From Synanceia verrucosa (taxonomy: Eukaryota > Chordata > Actinopteri > Perciformes > Synanceiidae), in contig CM056562.1 in assembly GCA_029721515.1 (NCBI GenBank), positions 11,491,335 to 11,555,334 of the forward strand: a DNA stretch of 64,000 nt, written 5' to 3'. The translations under genes and the position numbers were made by a program. Each line of letters starts with the position of its first letter. The first letter of the stretch is position 1. Shown here in pieces: positions 39,390 through 52,104 of this stretch. Under the pieces are notes generated by a model that was not told where the DNA came from, did not search any database, and saw nothing but the letters and a program-made list of their open reading frames with translations.

Positions 39390-42300
39390 ATGGACAACAC
39401 AGAAACTATGCAGCCCAGTCTTAACTCCACCTATGTTCCCACGGCTCTTGGTGACCACAGTGACTCCGAGGATGAGAGTGACAACCAAAATCAGTCTACA
39501 ACACATCTGCTCAAACATTCCTCAGTGCCTCTGGCCATCCGCTACAGTCCAGATGACTCTTACTGTTTGGTGTACATCATCTTCTTTCTGATGGGCATCG
39601 GCTCCCTGCTGCCCTGGAACTTCTTCATAACAGCTAAACACTACTGGTGCTACAAACTGAATAACAACTCTCATTGCCGCCATGATGGGGAGCAACATTC
39701 AAACCTCAGCGTGAGTGAGCGAGATACTTAATACACCACTATGTTCATTATGCACACAGGAAGATGCACATTTGTGAAATTCTGCATGCTTCGCCCTAGA
39801 ACTGTCACGGCCCTGTGACAGACATGAGAACTAAAATCCTGTCACATGTGACAGAAATCCATTGCAACACAATTATACCATTAGTGACGCTAAAATGTTT
39901 GTTGTTGAGGACAACTGGGCTGATGGTAGAGAACGGTCCAGTCACAGTAGTCAGGTAGATCTGTGGATTTATTTTCTTCTTTCAAGAATGGATGTATTCT
40001 ATAGATTTCTGCTGTCCTGCTAATTGATTTTATTTAACTCGGAAACCACAGCAAAGAGAAAATGTTTGATTTTTATATTTCACCGCTCTGCTTTCACTTC
40101 CTCTTATTTTTGTGAGACTCCATGTGACTGCACCACTCTGTATTGTGAGATTCAGATGTTTTGTCTTCTCTGTAACCATTTACAGGACTACTTTGAAAGT
40201 TACCTGTCCATTGCCTCCACGGTGCCCTCTGTGCTGTGTCTGATACTCAACTATGTCCTGGTTAACAGGTTAATTAGTCACACACACTCACACAAGACAT
40301 ACATACACACAGCACATTCCTCTCGGGTGTTTTTCTTTGTCTCTGGATGTTTGGATGTTGACAGTGTCCAATATGTCCTTTCAAGGCCCTCATCTCTGCA
40401 GCAACATATATTCTGTGTTTATTGTGTGGGTAATTGACAGCTTACTGCCTCACATTTGTCCAGCAGCGCAGCAGCAAACATGTCCCTCTTTTTTTGTGTG
40501 ATATAGGTTGTCTGCAAACGTGCGGATCCTGTCGTCTCTTTTTGTGACCCTGCTGGTGTTTGTGGTGACCACGGTCATGGTAAAGGTGGATGTGTCAGAA
40601 TACACAGTGGAGTTCTTTATTGGCACGCTGGCCAGTGTGGCTGTAGTCAGCGGCGCCTCGAACATCTTCGCTGGCAGCATGTTTGGAATCAGTGGGCATT
40701 TCCCCATGAGGATTTCTCAGGCTCTTATATCAGGTATAGTCCTCATTCAGGTCATACAGTGTTTGCAGCATTTATATAGAACAAATTGTGCATTCAAAAC
40801 CATAAAGTATGCACTGTTAAACAGCTTCATTAAGGATTTACTGATGAAATAAGTGGTTCTGCTCTGTCCTGCTCTATGTCATTATGTTTTTTCAATTAAT
40901 TCATTAAAATTTACCTTATTAACATAACTGGTTATAATTGTTACCCACTGCAGAACAGGAAGAAGGGCAAGTCTTTTTTCATACAATAATTTCCTGTTAG
41001 CTCTCTATGGTACGCTCTCACAAAGGTAAAAGAAATTGATTTATAGTTAAATATAATATATAGAGGTACTTGCGGGGGGACATTAGACAGATCCAGTGTC
41101 TTTTGATAACTTACTGCACAATCCATAAGCTGAGGTCCCTTCTTGTCTCAGGTCAGGCCATGGGAGGCACGTTGAGTGCAGTAGCATCAGTAGTGGACCT
41201 GGCAGTGGCGAAGGATGTGACAGACAGCGCTCTGATCTATTTCCTGACTGCAGACATCTTTCTCATGCTCTGCATCATCACATATCTGCTGCTGCCCAGG
41301 CTGGCATATTCAAGGTACACAGTATTCTAATTATCATACAGATCCCTACACAACCTAACAAGTGTTCTAATTTGCAAACATAAGCGATGATAACACCTTC
41401 CCTGTAAATTTCACTTATATCTGAGTGTCTGGATACTATAGATTACAGATATTTTAATCATCAAATGCCTCAGAAAATGTTCAAATCCCACCTATAGTGG
41501 GGTAAAATTACTTCGTAATAATAGAGTACATAATTGTACCTATTCCAGCTATTTTGTTTGTGAATTTTAAATTTGAAGCTCCTCTGTCCTCCTTGGTCAG
41601 TAGCAATGCACATAACAAACAAATTATTAATTAAGTCCATTTAATAGTGCTTTATAAGACAACATTTTTCATTATCTTTCACTTGATCTGGTCTGTTTTT
41701 GTATCAGTCATGTGCAGTGCTCATGCTTCATACTGGACCAATTTTAGGAGTTGTTGTTGATTAGACACAAAAATATAAGGAAATATGGTCCCAAGTTTAA
41801 AAAAAAAAAAAAAAACCTTTAAACTGGTCTTGCAGACAACAGCATTATGGCAATCTCAAGATGGTTTTTATGATTCAAACAGTATTATAGGAAGAGGGGA
41901 TTTTAAATGGGACTTACAGGCTGCGTTCTTCTCTCTAGATACTACATGCAGAAAGCAGGAGTGGTGAGCGAAGGGGGAGCAGCAGATAGAGTCGCTGTCC
42001 CTCCACTGCAGTCTATCCTCAGGAAGACGTGGCTGCTCTGCCTGAGCGTCTTTTACGTCTTCTTCATCTCTATCATGATGTTCCCTGCAGTATCCTCAGG
42101 AATCCAGTCCGTCAACAAAGACAGTGGCAGCCCCTGGACAACCACTTACTTTGTGCCGCTCACCAGTTTCCTCCTGTATAACGTAGCAGACTTCTGCGGC
42201 AGGCAGGCCACAGCTTGGCTGCAGCTTCCCGGTCCCACCAGCCGAGTCCTGCCTGTACTGGTGCTGTGTCGCTCTGTCATGGTGCCTCTTCTCATGTTCT

Positions 42301-42542
42301 GTAACTACCAGCCAAGGGGCCACCTACACACAGTCTTTTTCGCCCATGACGTGTACCCTGTGGTGTTTAACTGCCTGCTAGGCCTCACTAATGGCTATCT
42401 AGGCACTCTGCCGATGATCTATGGCCCTAAGGTCGTACCGCGAGAGCTGGCAGAGGCCACAGGAGTCGTCATGTCCTTCTTCCTCAATCTGGGACTAGCT
42501 GTGGGATCTGCGTTCTCTGTAGTAATTGTGCACAACATTTGA
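39390..42542 (+). CDS. slc29a3: Equilibrative nucleoside transporter 3 (SLC29A3)
   Basis: Carries nucleosides and nucleobases across lysosomal (and mitochondrial) membranes. Coding exons: 39390-39710, 40186-40268, 40507-40733, 41152-41314, 41939-42542 (TGA 42540-42542), with matching phases, giving 465 aa against about 475 in mammals. A 5' exon joins at the acceptor before 39321; the ATG at 39390 is the first in frame. The N-terminus is a polar cytoplasmic tail of about 65 residues rich in D/E with a leucine pair (THLLKH), then the hallmark GIGSLLPWNFFITAKHYW of membrane segment 1. The middle part has GQAMGGTLSAVAS, and the end PREL AEATGVVMSF. About eleven hydrophobic segments can be counted. 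The gene sits tail to tail with psap, another lysosomal gene. The ENT3 identity is supported by the long acidic N-tail and by location. Confidence 0.93.
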
Positions 42543-43310
42543 CCAAGCTGTCAAGCAATAACTTGCTGTTTTAATGGTACAGTTGAGCCATACAGCAGAC
42601 AAGAGTCTGATGAATACCAGAACCTCAAAGCACTGAGTGCACCAGTAAAGCCAGTTGTTTACCATGAGACGACAGCACTGATGAGCTTCTCATTTCCTCT
42701 CAACAAGCCTGTTTACAATCAGTACATTCACATGCACTGATGTGGCTCATGGTCTGAGTCTGCCAACATCTTTTCCTCTACAGAGCAATCAATGTATAAG
42801 GGACAACTCAGTGAATGTTTCTTTTTCATATTTTAAAAAATAATATTTGCAATTTTATTTGGTTCATGGTGTAAAAATATGTGGTACAGATTTTATTATG
42901 CAGGGATTATTTGTGTTCAGCTGTAATGGAATATGCAGAGCTGGTACGTGGCACATAGTGGTTGTAGGTGATTGATCTCTGACATCCGTAAATCTTTCAC
43001 CTTAACATTTACTGTATGATCGCTGTCATCTTTAAGTGTACACTTAAGTCAATTAGAAGTGATGTAAAGTAGCCACTGTATCCTAAATGTTCAGTCTTAA
43101 ACCTAGCATTTGTCTGCATAATATTTAGCTTTTTTGAGCTAACACTTTTAGCCCAAGTTGCAAAGACTGGCTAAAAGTATTAACCTTATTGTGTAGGAGA
43201 GATCTTTAAATTACCCAGACATGACACCATTCAGTACAAGAAGCCAGTATATTTTTTAAATGATAAGCTCGATAAAATACAATAAAAGGAATAAAATGAA
43301 ACCAAGTGGA
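42543..43310 (+). other. slc29a3: slc29a3 3' UTR with poly(A) signals
   Basis: Non-coding after the stop. AATAAA occurs at 43281-43286 and 43290-43295. The minus-strand psap transcript probably ends in the same spot (ATTAAA on the minus strand at 43321-43326), so the two 3' ends abut or overlap slightly. Confidence 0.5.
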
Positions 43311-44034
43311 TTGGGATCACTTTAATTGTTAAAATGTACAGATCAACTGACTTATTGGCTGATGGTTTGAGGCAGACAATCGAATTTGAGATCCGTCTGT
43401 ACGTTAAAAACACTAGAAGAGTGCAAACAATTGGGATGGAAGTGGGAGGAACATTCTCAGACCAATTACTTCCATAACAACTCCTTAAAACAAGAACACA
43501 CATTTTCTCTCTACAAAATATAAATTGGTTTAAGGAACAGACATACTGTTAAACGTGATGGCAGTCATTCTTAACACACTGAGTGGTCGGGGAGAAGGAA
43601 TCAAATACAGATGAGGGGGAGCAGACATATGATGCTGTGTCAACATTGTACAATTCATGTTCTCACATACACCACACCCAGCAAGAAACATTGGTAAGAA
43701 CAACCCACGTGATGCAAAACTACACAAAGCCTGACAGTGAAGCTTTGGGGACTTAAGCACAATGAAGCAGTAATAGGATGAACTGCAGACCACTTAACAC
43801 ATCACTGCTCTCCTACCCCACTCCCATGAATTAAAAAGAAAAAAAAAAAAAAAGTCCAGTCCCTTTCCACCATGACATCATTCAAAATATCAAAGTTAAT
43901 TTAAACAAACTGCAGTCATTTAAAAAAAAAAAAAAAAAAAAAAAAGTGAATGGGACAACAATTAAAAGTGGCAAGCAGCACTACAGTAGTATTTGTTTTA
44001 ATTCCCTACAGGTCTGTTTGTGCTTCAGTTTCGT
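43300..44034 (-). other. psap: psap 3' UTR
   Basis: Follows the TAG at 44035-44037 on the minus strand. It contains two A-rich runs (43831-43853, 43921-43944, plus-strand view) and ends near the minus-strand ATTAAA at 43321-43326. Confidence 0.5.
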
Positions 44035-47000
44035 CTATACCCACACATGGCGTTTGCAGTGAGCCACAGCCTAAAAGACAGAAACAAGTGGTTAGACACG
44101 TCTCAGGGCCAAAAGTGAAAAAAAAAGTTCATACAACCAGTTTTAACGGACCAGCAGTAGAGGGCAATAGAGTTAAAAAGGGATCTACTGGATAGCATTA
44201 GTCACTATCGCCTTAAAGAGGCGGTTTATGTCCTGATACACCTTGGGAGTCAAAACTGAACTACTCACATTGCACCGAGTTGCTGTCTCCATGTTCTTGC
44301 ACCAGAAGGCAGGCCCCCAGCTGCACTGCTCTGTTCCCAGCAGCCTGCGCACAGCTTCAGGACAGGCTCCCACTTTCTGTTACAGAGGAAAAACAGCTCA
44401 GATACTAGACTGAGCTTCATGCCTGTCGTGCAAGCCATATATCAAATGTAGTTTACTCTTTACCATGCACACAAAGTCCGGGTCAAGCATCTGGAGAAGC
44501 AGCTGAACAAGTATTGGTTCATACTGCTCAATCATCTGGTCACACTGTTGACACAGAAAGTGGTTAACACAAGAGGATGCGTAGAAGCTGCACAAGGACA
44601 AGTGATCAAACTAGTAGTACGCACCTCTGTCTGGAGAGAGCTGGGCAGGAAGCTGCATACTTTCCTCACAGCCTCCTCAATCTGTGCCTGAGTTGCATTC
44701 TTCTCCAAAATGCCATCAATGTAAGTAAGGGCCATCTTGCAAACATCACAGTAGCCACCAGCCTTAAAGCGAGTCTGGTCCAGGGCAGCTGGAAAACAAT
44801 TAGAAACCATTGTTATTATACAGACACCCTCCACAGAGGCAAATAAAATAGAAAAAAAAACAGTAAATATAAAAGATCACACCATTCAGCATGCTTTTGA
44901 ATGGTGAGAACTTACGGACAAATGCACGACTGGCATCGTTGCAGAGTGCCAACACTGTGCAGACAGTCTTAGGGTCAGCTTGCTGCACCAGCAGGTCAAT
45001 GATGGCCTGGCCATAGGTTTCAACCAGGTCCTTACACTCAATGGTCAGAGAAGCGGGCAGATATGTGCATACTTTCTCCACAGCATGAATCACCTCCTCC
45101 TGAGACACAATGATCAGTTTGACACCAAAGCAAAATGTAACTAGCTACACCAACAGTATGCTGTTTATTTATGGCCATGTTGGACACATCTAGAAGAGCA
45201 CATCCCACCTCAGTTTTCTGATCCTCCAACATCGATTCCAACTGTTTCATCACAAACTCACAGATGGCACACGACGGGGACTCACGGACACGCACCATTG
45301 GCTGGAACACAAAGAGGCACTGTCTCATGTGCGTGTACAGTACTAAGCTATTTTTTGTGTTTTTTTTTTTTTTTTTTTTTTAAATCACTATCAATCAATC
45401 AGGCACCCAACATGACTTACCTTAGCAGACTTGTCAGTGGCAGACTCAACCTTAGTGGCAGGGAAAAGCTTGAGAGCAGGTACCGCCTTGGCAGCAGGTA
45501 AAGTCTTGGCAGCCTGCAGACTCAGCATGGGAATGGACTTCTTCATAGCAGAACAGAAGCCAGCGTGGACGCAGATATCCTTGGGTTCCTGAGAACAAAC
45601 GCAGACAGTTACTTTATAAATTATATGCAGGTCTATGAAATATGCCGTATTGCATGCTATTTAGCAACAACCGTGTGTGTCTGTAATTTGTGGATGATTC
45701 AAAAACATTACCACCCATGCAGTATGCAGACATTTCGGTGTTTCAAGAAAAACTGCTTCCTTTTAGCAGTACCAAATACACAGCAACACACCCACACTGG
45801 AAAAAGATGTCTGCCTCATACAAAGCATACGGTAATAAAGATGGTGCTTTTTGACAAGTAGTAGTAGATTTGACAAGTAGCTACTTCAGTATTAGTAAAG
45901 AGCAGTGCATCCATTTGTGCAAACTAAGTCACAACATCCAAGCATACTTTCAAATTTTACAGCACTGTATGCACATCTGATGAGCGGAAACAGCAGAGAC
46001 TCTTCACCCTTCACTGTAGTGTCCCAACAGGCACTTAAAAAGTAACGTCATTAGCCATACAAGCACAGTGTTCCAGTAGTCTCTCTATTACTGAGATCAT
46101 GTACATGCATCTCTACAGGGTTAGGTGAGGAGTGCTTGGAGTGGACAGCACGAGAAGCAAGAGCTAAGGGTTAAGAGGCTACAGGCCGAACAAAGAAAGA
46201 CCTACCTGTTCCTGGGGAGCAGCACAAAACCCCCAGAGCAGGAAAAAACAGAGCAGGACAACATGAATGGAGGAGAGGAAAGTAAAGAAGGAAGAGAGGG
46301 AAAAAAAAAGACAAAACAGAATTCTTTAAAAGTAAAGCAAAGACAAAGCGCTTTAAAGATGTGAATAAACTGAAGTTGGCAGGCCAGGTGTCACTGCAAG
46401 ACTGAATATGAGCTTAGCACTACCAAACATTATCAGATTCATTAGTTTGATGATTAAGCTTCTCACTGTACATTAGAATTTAATGGCCATTCATGTTATA
46501 ATGCAACATAAATATGCAAACAAAATGACATTCCATTCCATAACCTCTTTTATATCAGTTGGGCACATGAAGATGGATGGTTACAACACTCACCATGGAC
46601 ATGAGCTGCTGAACAACAACATCACCGTACTCGTCCACATACTCCTTGCACTGCAAAGAAGAGAAAAGTCTGTTCACTGATGAAGGCAATCGTTAAAGAC
46701 ATTAGAGTGAGGCAGCTGGATGCTGAAAAAGTTGGGAAAGGGTCTAATTAGAATGACTGCCACTGAAAATTGAATAATACCAATAATGTATACCCGCCCC
46801 CCCAAACTGATCTCTATGGTAGCCCTGAAATGTGGGCAGGATTTTCTCCTCCTTGTGAGCCATTTTCTACATCAGATCTAAATTATTTTTGCCTCTGGGG
46901 AAATTTGTTTTGTTAAGAAAAATAAGTCCCTGTTGGTTACTTAACCTAATCTGCTCAACAAACCAGTTTCTCTCTATCTTCTCCCTCTTACAGAGCCAGA

Positions 47001-50000
47001 CATGCAGTTTTATTACCTATATTCCTCCAGTCCACATCAAAACATGTCTAGAAGCAGATAATTAGCGGAGGTTAACTGTATGTCAGGATTTAAATCCTGA
47101 TTATAAGTTTGTTTCTCAGGACAAGGTACTGCTTTAATGGGCCGTTTTTAAATGAGTCAACACCGAATGGCATCTCCTAAAATAAATAAATAAATAAGAG
47201 GAATTGTACAGCATAGTACAGGTGTTTGGTTACTGTTGAAATGGTTCAGCTTGTGTCTCACAGTTTCATGCGTCGTCCCTTCAGCAACCACCTAGTAGAA
47301 TCCCGCCTACAATGGGGGGGGGGGGTAATGTCGGCAGTGGAAATCCAACAGAGAGAACCAAAAGTAGAGCAGTGGGTGGACAAAAAAAAAAAAAGCTCAT
47401 ATGGGATTCTTACCATTACAGACAAGCCTGGCCCCAGCAGGTCACACTGGCTCTGAATATTTGCAATGAGAGATGCAACAAATGAGGCGTTGGTCTTGGC
47501 AGCCACTTGAGCATCAGCCAGGAACTTGATGCAGTCCTGACACACATCACCGTCCTACAGGGAAAGTAAGTCAGGGCCAAATTAAGTCAACGTTCATCAA
47601 CGGCATGTGGAGAATGAGGGGAGTTGATCAGTGTACCTTCTCTCTCTCCTGTTTGGGGCTCTCTTGAGGATAGAGGAGCTGAGGCACATTTAGGAGAAAG
47701 GGAGACACATGCTGGGAGAGGTCCACCTGAGGGATTTCATTGGACTTGAGCTGCTCCTGAGCATAAACCTTAGCTAGGGCTGCCTGCTCAGACTGACACA
47801 GCCCGATAGCTCCACACACCACAGCAGGATCCTCCTAAAAACACACAAAAAACCCACCCAACTTTACGTTTATAACTGGCACATTTTATAGTGACTTTAT
47901 AGTTAAGTGCTTTATTTAAAATTTGTTGGCTGTAAGCGTGAATAAACAACTTAAATAACCAATTTCAAGCTGAAATTAATTTTGAACTCATTTGACTACG
48001 TAAGATAGCTAGAAATGTATTTTATGTAACAGGATCATTATGGAACAGTTTGTTATTCAAGTGGCTGCAGCAGGTGAGATTTGACTCAAAAAAAAAAAAA
48101 AAAAAAAAAAAATGCCCCCAGTCACAAGGTTTAGCATTACACAATCACTGCTCTGTTCCTGCTTAGACTTGGACTCACATCCCCATCAATAGCCCTTATT
48201 CAGCTTGTTGCACTTTGCTTTCAGCTACTTCTCCTTTCTGTTTTGACATCAAGGGGCAGATGGACCATTTACTAAGAGTCTTAGATGAAGCCAAACGATG
48301 GACTGATACTCAATGAGCTTTTGCAAACCTTATAATGACAACACTAAAGTGCTAACTTAGGGCATGCCTGAACTGTCTTGGAAAAAACACAGGTGGATGG
48401 TTCTCACCAGCTCTCCTTTAATGATTCCTATAAGGATAGGGTAGTAGTCATCCACCAACTCCTTGCACTTTGAGGCCAACTCTTTATCAGGAATGAGCTG
48501 ACAGACCTTCTCCAGGTACCCAAGAATATCAGTCTGCAACAACAGAATTATTAAGTCTTCCAAAATTATTGTCTTGGTAATAGTTGCAACATAGTAGCTT
48601 ATCAAAGTTTTTTTTTTTTCAACACAATGGGCATTTTGTTATCTTACCTCAGTGGCATTGTCCTTCAGTATCTGCTCCACCACGATCAACACCTCTTTAC
48701 ATAAGTCACATGGCACAGATTTCTGAAACCAGACAATTACGCACAAATGGGGGGGGGGGGTGTGACAGTTTAAGAGGAGCATGTGATGCATGTCAACATG
48801 TTTTTTTTTTTCAGAATAAAAGCAGAACATGAATGGCACTTTCTAAAAGAAGAAGACGAAAAAAAGGAGGGGAGCTAACCATCTGAGGCTTGTTCCAGAC
48901 GTTCTGCTGACAGTGAGTCACCGCTCCGCACAGTGACGCCGTCTTTACATTCTGACACCAGTAGGGGGGGCCACGGGCACACTGCTCAGTGCCCAGCAGA
49001 GGGGTCGCTACAGCTGCAAAGAGGCAAACGATACACGTTTTAGAAATGGATGTTAACACTAGGGCTGGTCAAATGCTTCGAAGCGCTGACTGTTGCCATT
49101 GTGACTTATCTCCAAATCAGTATCTGGATGCTTCATTTTCATTTTATACAAGTACATAATAATAATTAAAAAAAACAAGGTATGAATCACAAAATAGCCG
49201 ATGAAATAAAAAAAACAAAAAAAAAAACAAGAGAATGTCAGCCTGCTACACTTGTTTTCTGGAACAGTCCTACTTTAGAGGAAAATAAGGCACAATCAGA
49301 AACCATTATTATTAATGCTGATTAAATGTTCAGTTTCTTCCTGATACCATGCATTTACATTACAAATTACATTTGAGTTGTTGCACCTCATACTTCCTTC
49401 TGCTTAACTTCCTTGTTCAAACCTGAGGTTCATAGCCACTCTGTAGTGCCATCTAGTAGTAGCCAAAGCACAGCATCTGGCAGGCATGTTATAATGTCAG
49501 CTACCCTGAGACAAAAGTGTCAAATTTTGACTGACTTGTTTATTTATGCTCAGCAACCATTTAGTTTTATATAGCATACAAATTTGACATAATGTAGCAT
49601 AAATAAGCTACAAGCCACTACGTTTACTTATTAGGAACTAGGCCTTCTTATTTCAGGACATTTGGACTTTATTAGCATTATACATGAGCCAATAGGTGTG
49701 ACCAGTTTTTTCTATGACAACATGTACATTCCTTCTTTAATATGGAACCAATGGGAAAAAAAGGCTTTTAGATGCATTGCAGTGTTTGCCATTTTGACTT
49801 TGCACAGCCGTGTTCAGGTACTGTAACTGGCTTTATACACAGCTGCACTACTTCCTGAACTTCAGCCAGCTCCTTTACTTCCTGTCTTACATTACTGGAC
49901 GAACCAATTAATCCAGGTGTGTCGGATTATTGTTGTTGTGACGACTGAGGTCAGGGGACTTTTCACTTCCTCCAAAAATACATTTCCTGCATAAAGACCA

Positions 50001-52104
50001 TGCTTGGTCTTTATACTAACCGGGACCTACAAACCCTGAATAAGTAGGAGAAATTTAAAATGCATACAAAACAAAAGGGAGGGTCTCAGAAGGTGGTAGA
50101 GGCAGTGCACCTGTTGTTTTAACTGTTCTCAGTCAAAATGAACAGCAAGAGTCTAGTTTAACAAGGAATGTGCTTTGATTTTGCCATTTTACCTTTTGAT
50201 CAATCTTCCTGGACTTGTGAATTGAAGCTAGAAATACTTCAAAACACTGAGAGCTGTGGGTAAAAAACTGTGAAAGTTTTATAACTGCCATCATGTAAAA
50301 CCACACTAAATCCTATTAGCTCAAACTGCTACGTCGCATTAGCATATGCCTCTAAATCTGGCATAATTTATTTATCACTATGGTTGCAGAAGTGAACAGT
50401 AGTGGTTGTTCATATATTATCTTTTAGCTTCTCTTTTCATTTCTCCATTTCATTGAAGCGGAACAAAGCATTGCGGGAAATAACCTAAGAATTTACAGCA
50501 CCATTTCCTGTTTTCACTAACACTTTCTTGAAGCCTTTTTGGTAAGAACAGAAAGACACAAATCACATAACATAACTTGTGTTTACATTTACTCAGAATA
50601 TTACATGTAAGCAAGAACTGACAATGGCTGTCAGAAGTACAAACACACCCAGTTACACCAGTGAGACCCCTCCTGCTTTTCACTCTTACCAATAGAGTTA
50701 GAGTGCAGGCAGGGCGCTCCCACCCTCCTCTTGAGTCACATGAGCAGTCAGACAAAATAACAAGCTGTTCTCAAGCAGACAGCCTCTATCAACAAGAAGG
50801 ACATCTCTGCTCATGCTTTTTGAACAGCAGCACAGTGAATAGTTAACTAGGCAATACCAAGCAAGATCAATAGGTTTTTCTATTTCTATTGGCTTTATGG
50901 AACCATCCAGAGCAGACAGGCAAGCCATTCACTAGACAAAGAACATGTAATACTAATAAGTTTAATGAGAAGTCAGCAGAAAAAGACTGCAACATGTACA
51001 GGCCTATATTTGACTCACTTTCTGAAGCCGAAAACTCATCATAATGTGAGTGAATCATCGTCATCACATGACACACTGAAGCACAAAGGGCTTCCAATAG
51101 GATTCATCAGCAGCCAGTGGTTGTTTATCAGTTTGAGGGCGTATACATAACATGTGGAAGTGAAAAAACTACATTAAATTAACTTTTTTTTAAGCAAAAG
51201 TCAGACTGAAAAGAATCACTAAACACACAAAGCACAATACCAGAAACCAACACTGCCAATCGATTGCAAGAAGCCACATCTTGTGCTCTGATAAGATGCA
51301 CTTCTTCAGATCCATACTTCAAATGCCACAGGTTCAAGTCAACAACATGCAGAAATAACTGTTGATTTCACTGATCCGGTTTAGTCTGAACAATGGACAT
51401 AATAGCTAAGCTATAACTGGTAAAATCTACGTGAAGACAAATACAGATACCAATAAAACTTAGAGAAAAGGGGAACCAAAACCGAAAATAACGTGTACGT
51501 AGCATTGACCTTTTACTGAAAAGTTGAAATGAAAGTCGCTGGATTGGGACGAACTTCCCTGCAAAACCAAACCAAGGGTCAACAAAGCAGTACATAGGGT
51601 ACATTATCTGGTCAACGCAGGCAAGTTAGGGCGCTTAGTCGCCGATATCAATGGTTTCGTGGTGATGGTCAAACATAATCTACAAAAACACATTTGATTT
51701 GTTACGAGATCTAAAATAGCTAGCCGCAACGTTAGCATTAGCTAGCAGGCTAATGTTAGCTGAGCCGTAACAGGCAAGATGAGTGGACCGACAATAACAT
51801 TTTGAACCTCAAAGGCAGGCAATAGAGATTCAGGAAGGAAACATAAGTTATTTACAGATTTCGTAAATATATATAACCAATCTCCTATTTACAAAACATG
51901 ACGTGAGCTACCGTGTTAGTATTTACCAAAGCAAACGCCGCTTCCGCGTTTTCATGTTGAAACGCACTTAGCTAGTTACACAACCAGACGGCATTTATTA
52001 TGGATTAGCCACTATCAAACTCTGACTACACAAAACACACATTATTGTTGTCATTGTGTGCTAATAATACCTGAAGACACGAAAAGCAGCGTTAGTAGCA
52101 GCAT
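44035..52104 (-). CDS. psap: Prosaposin, precursor of saposins A-D
   Basis: Secreted/lysosomal precursor cut into four sphingolipid activator proteins that present lipids to lysosomal hydrolases. Exons in transcript order: 52104-52071, 49013-48880, 48722-48648, 48533-48408, 47834-47637, 47554-47414, 46650-46594, 46211-46206, 45588-45421, 45301-45209, 45099-44916, 44788-44625, 44544-44464, 44376-44269, 44070-44035. All use GT-AG with matching phase; total 534 aa (family about 525). Signal peptide MLLLTLLFVSSGAVA; N-terminal saposin-A-type domain 17-56 (EQCARGPPYWCQN); saposin B-type domains about 58-140, 190-275, 317-400 and 413-490, each with six cysteines; C-terminal saposin-A-type domain 490-534 ending in HCKRHVWV. 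N-glycosylation sites occur in A (NAT), B (NAS) and D (NAT) but not in C. Exon 8 is a 6-nt micro-exon. Confidence 0.95.
46206..46211 (-). CDS. psap: psap 6-nt micro-exon (Glu-Gln)
   Basis: On the minus strand the sequence reads CTGCTCCCCAG, then GAACAG, then GTAGGTC: a complete acceptor, six bases and a complete donor. It lies between the exons ending SM (46594) and beginning EPKD (45588), exactly where mammalian PSAP has an optional 6- or 9-nt exon adding DQ or QDQ. It adds EQ and keeps frame. Use as a cassette is inferred. Confidence 0.75.
49014..52070 (-). other. psap: psap intron 1
   Basis: The 3-kb first intron separates the signal-peptide exon from the rest. No other exon recognised. 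AGGGCTGGTCAAATGCTTCGAAGC from 49062 looks like the start of a decayed hAT-type fish repeat, and a CTCF-like word lies on the minus strand at 49445-49459. Confidence 0.6.

Noticed and set aside
42543..44034. Remnants of cdh23 or vsir between slc29a3 and psap, as in mammals
   Set aside because: No cadherin or immunoglobulin coding sequence in the interval.
44185..44373. Prosaposin ending inside the exon 14 read-through frame
   Set aside because: A strong donor after TRCN and a 36-nt downstream exon restoring the conserved C-terminus make the spliced model better.
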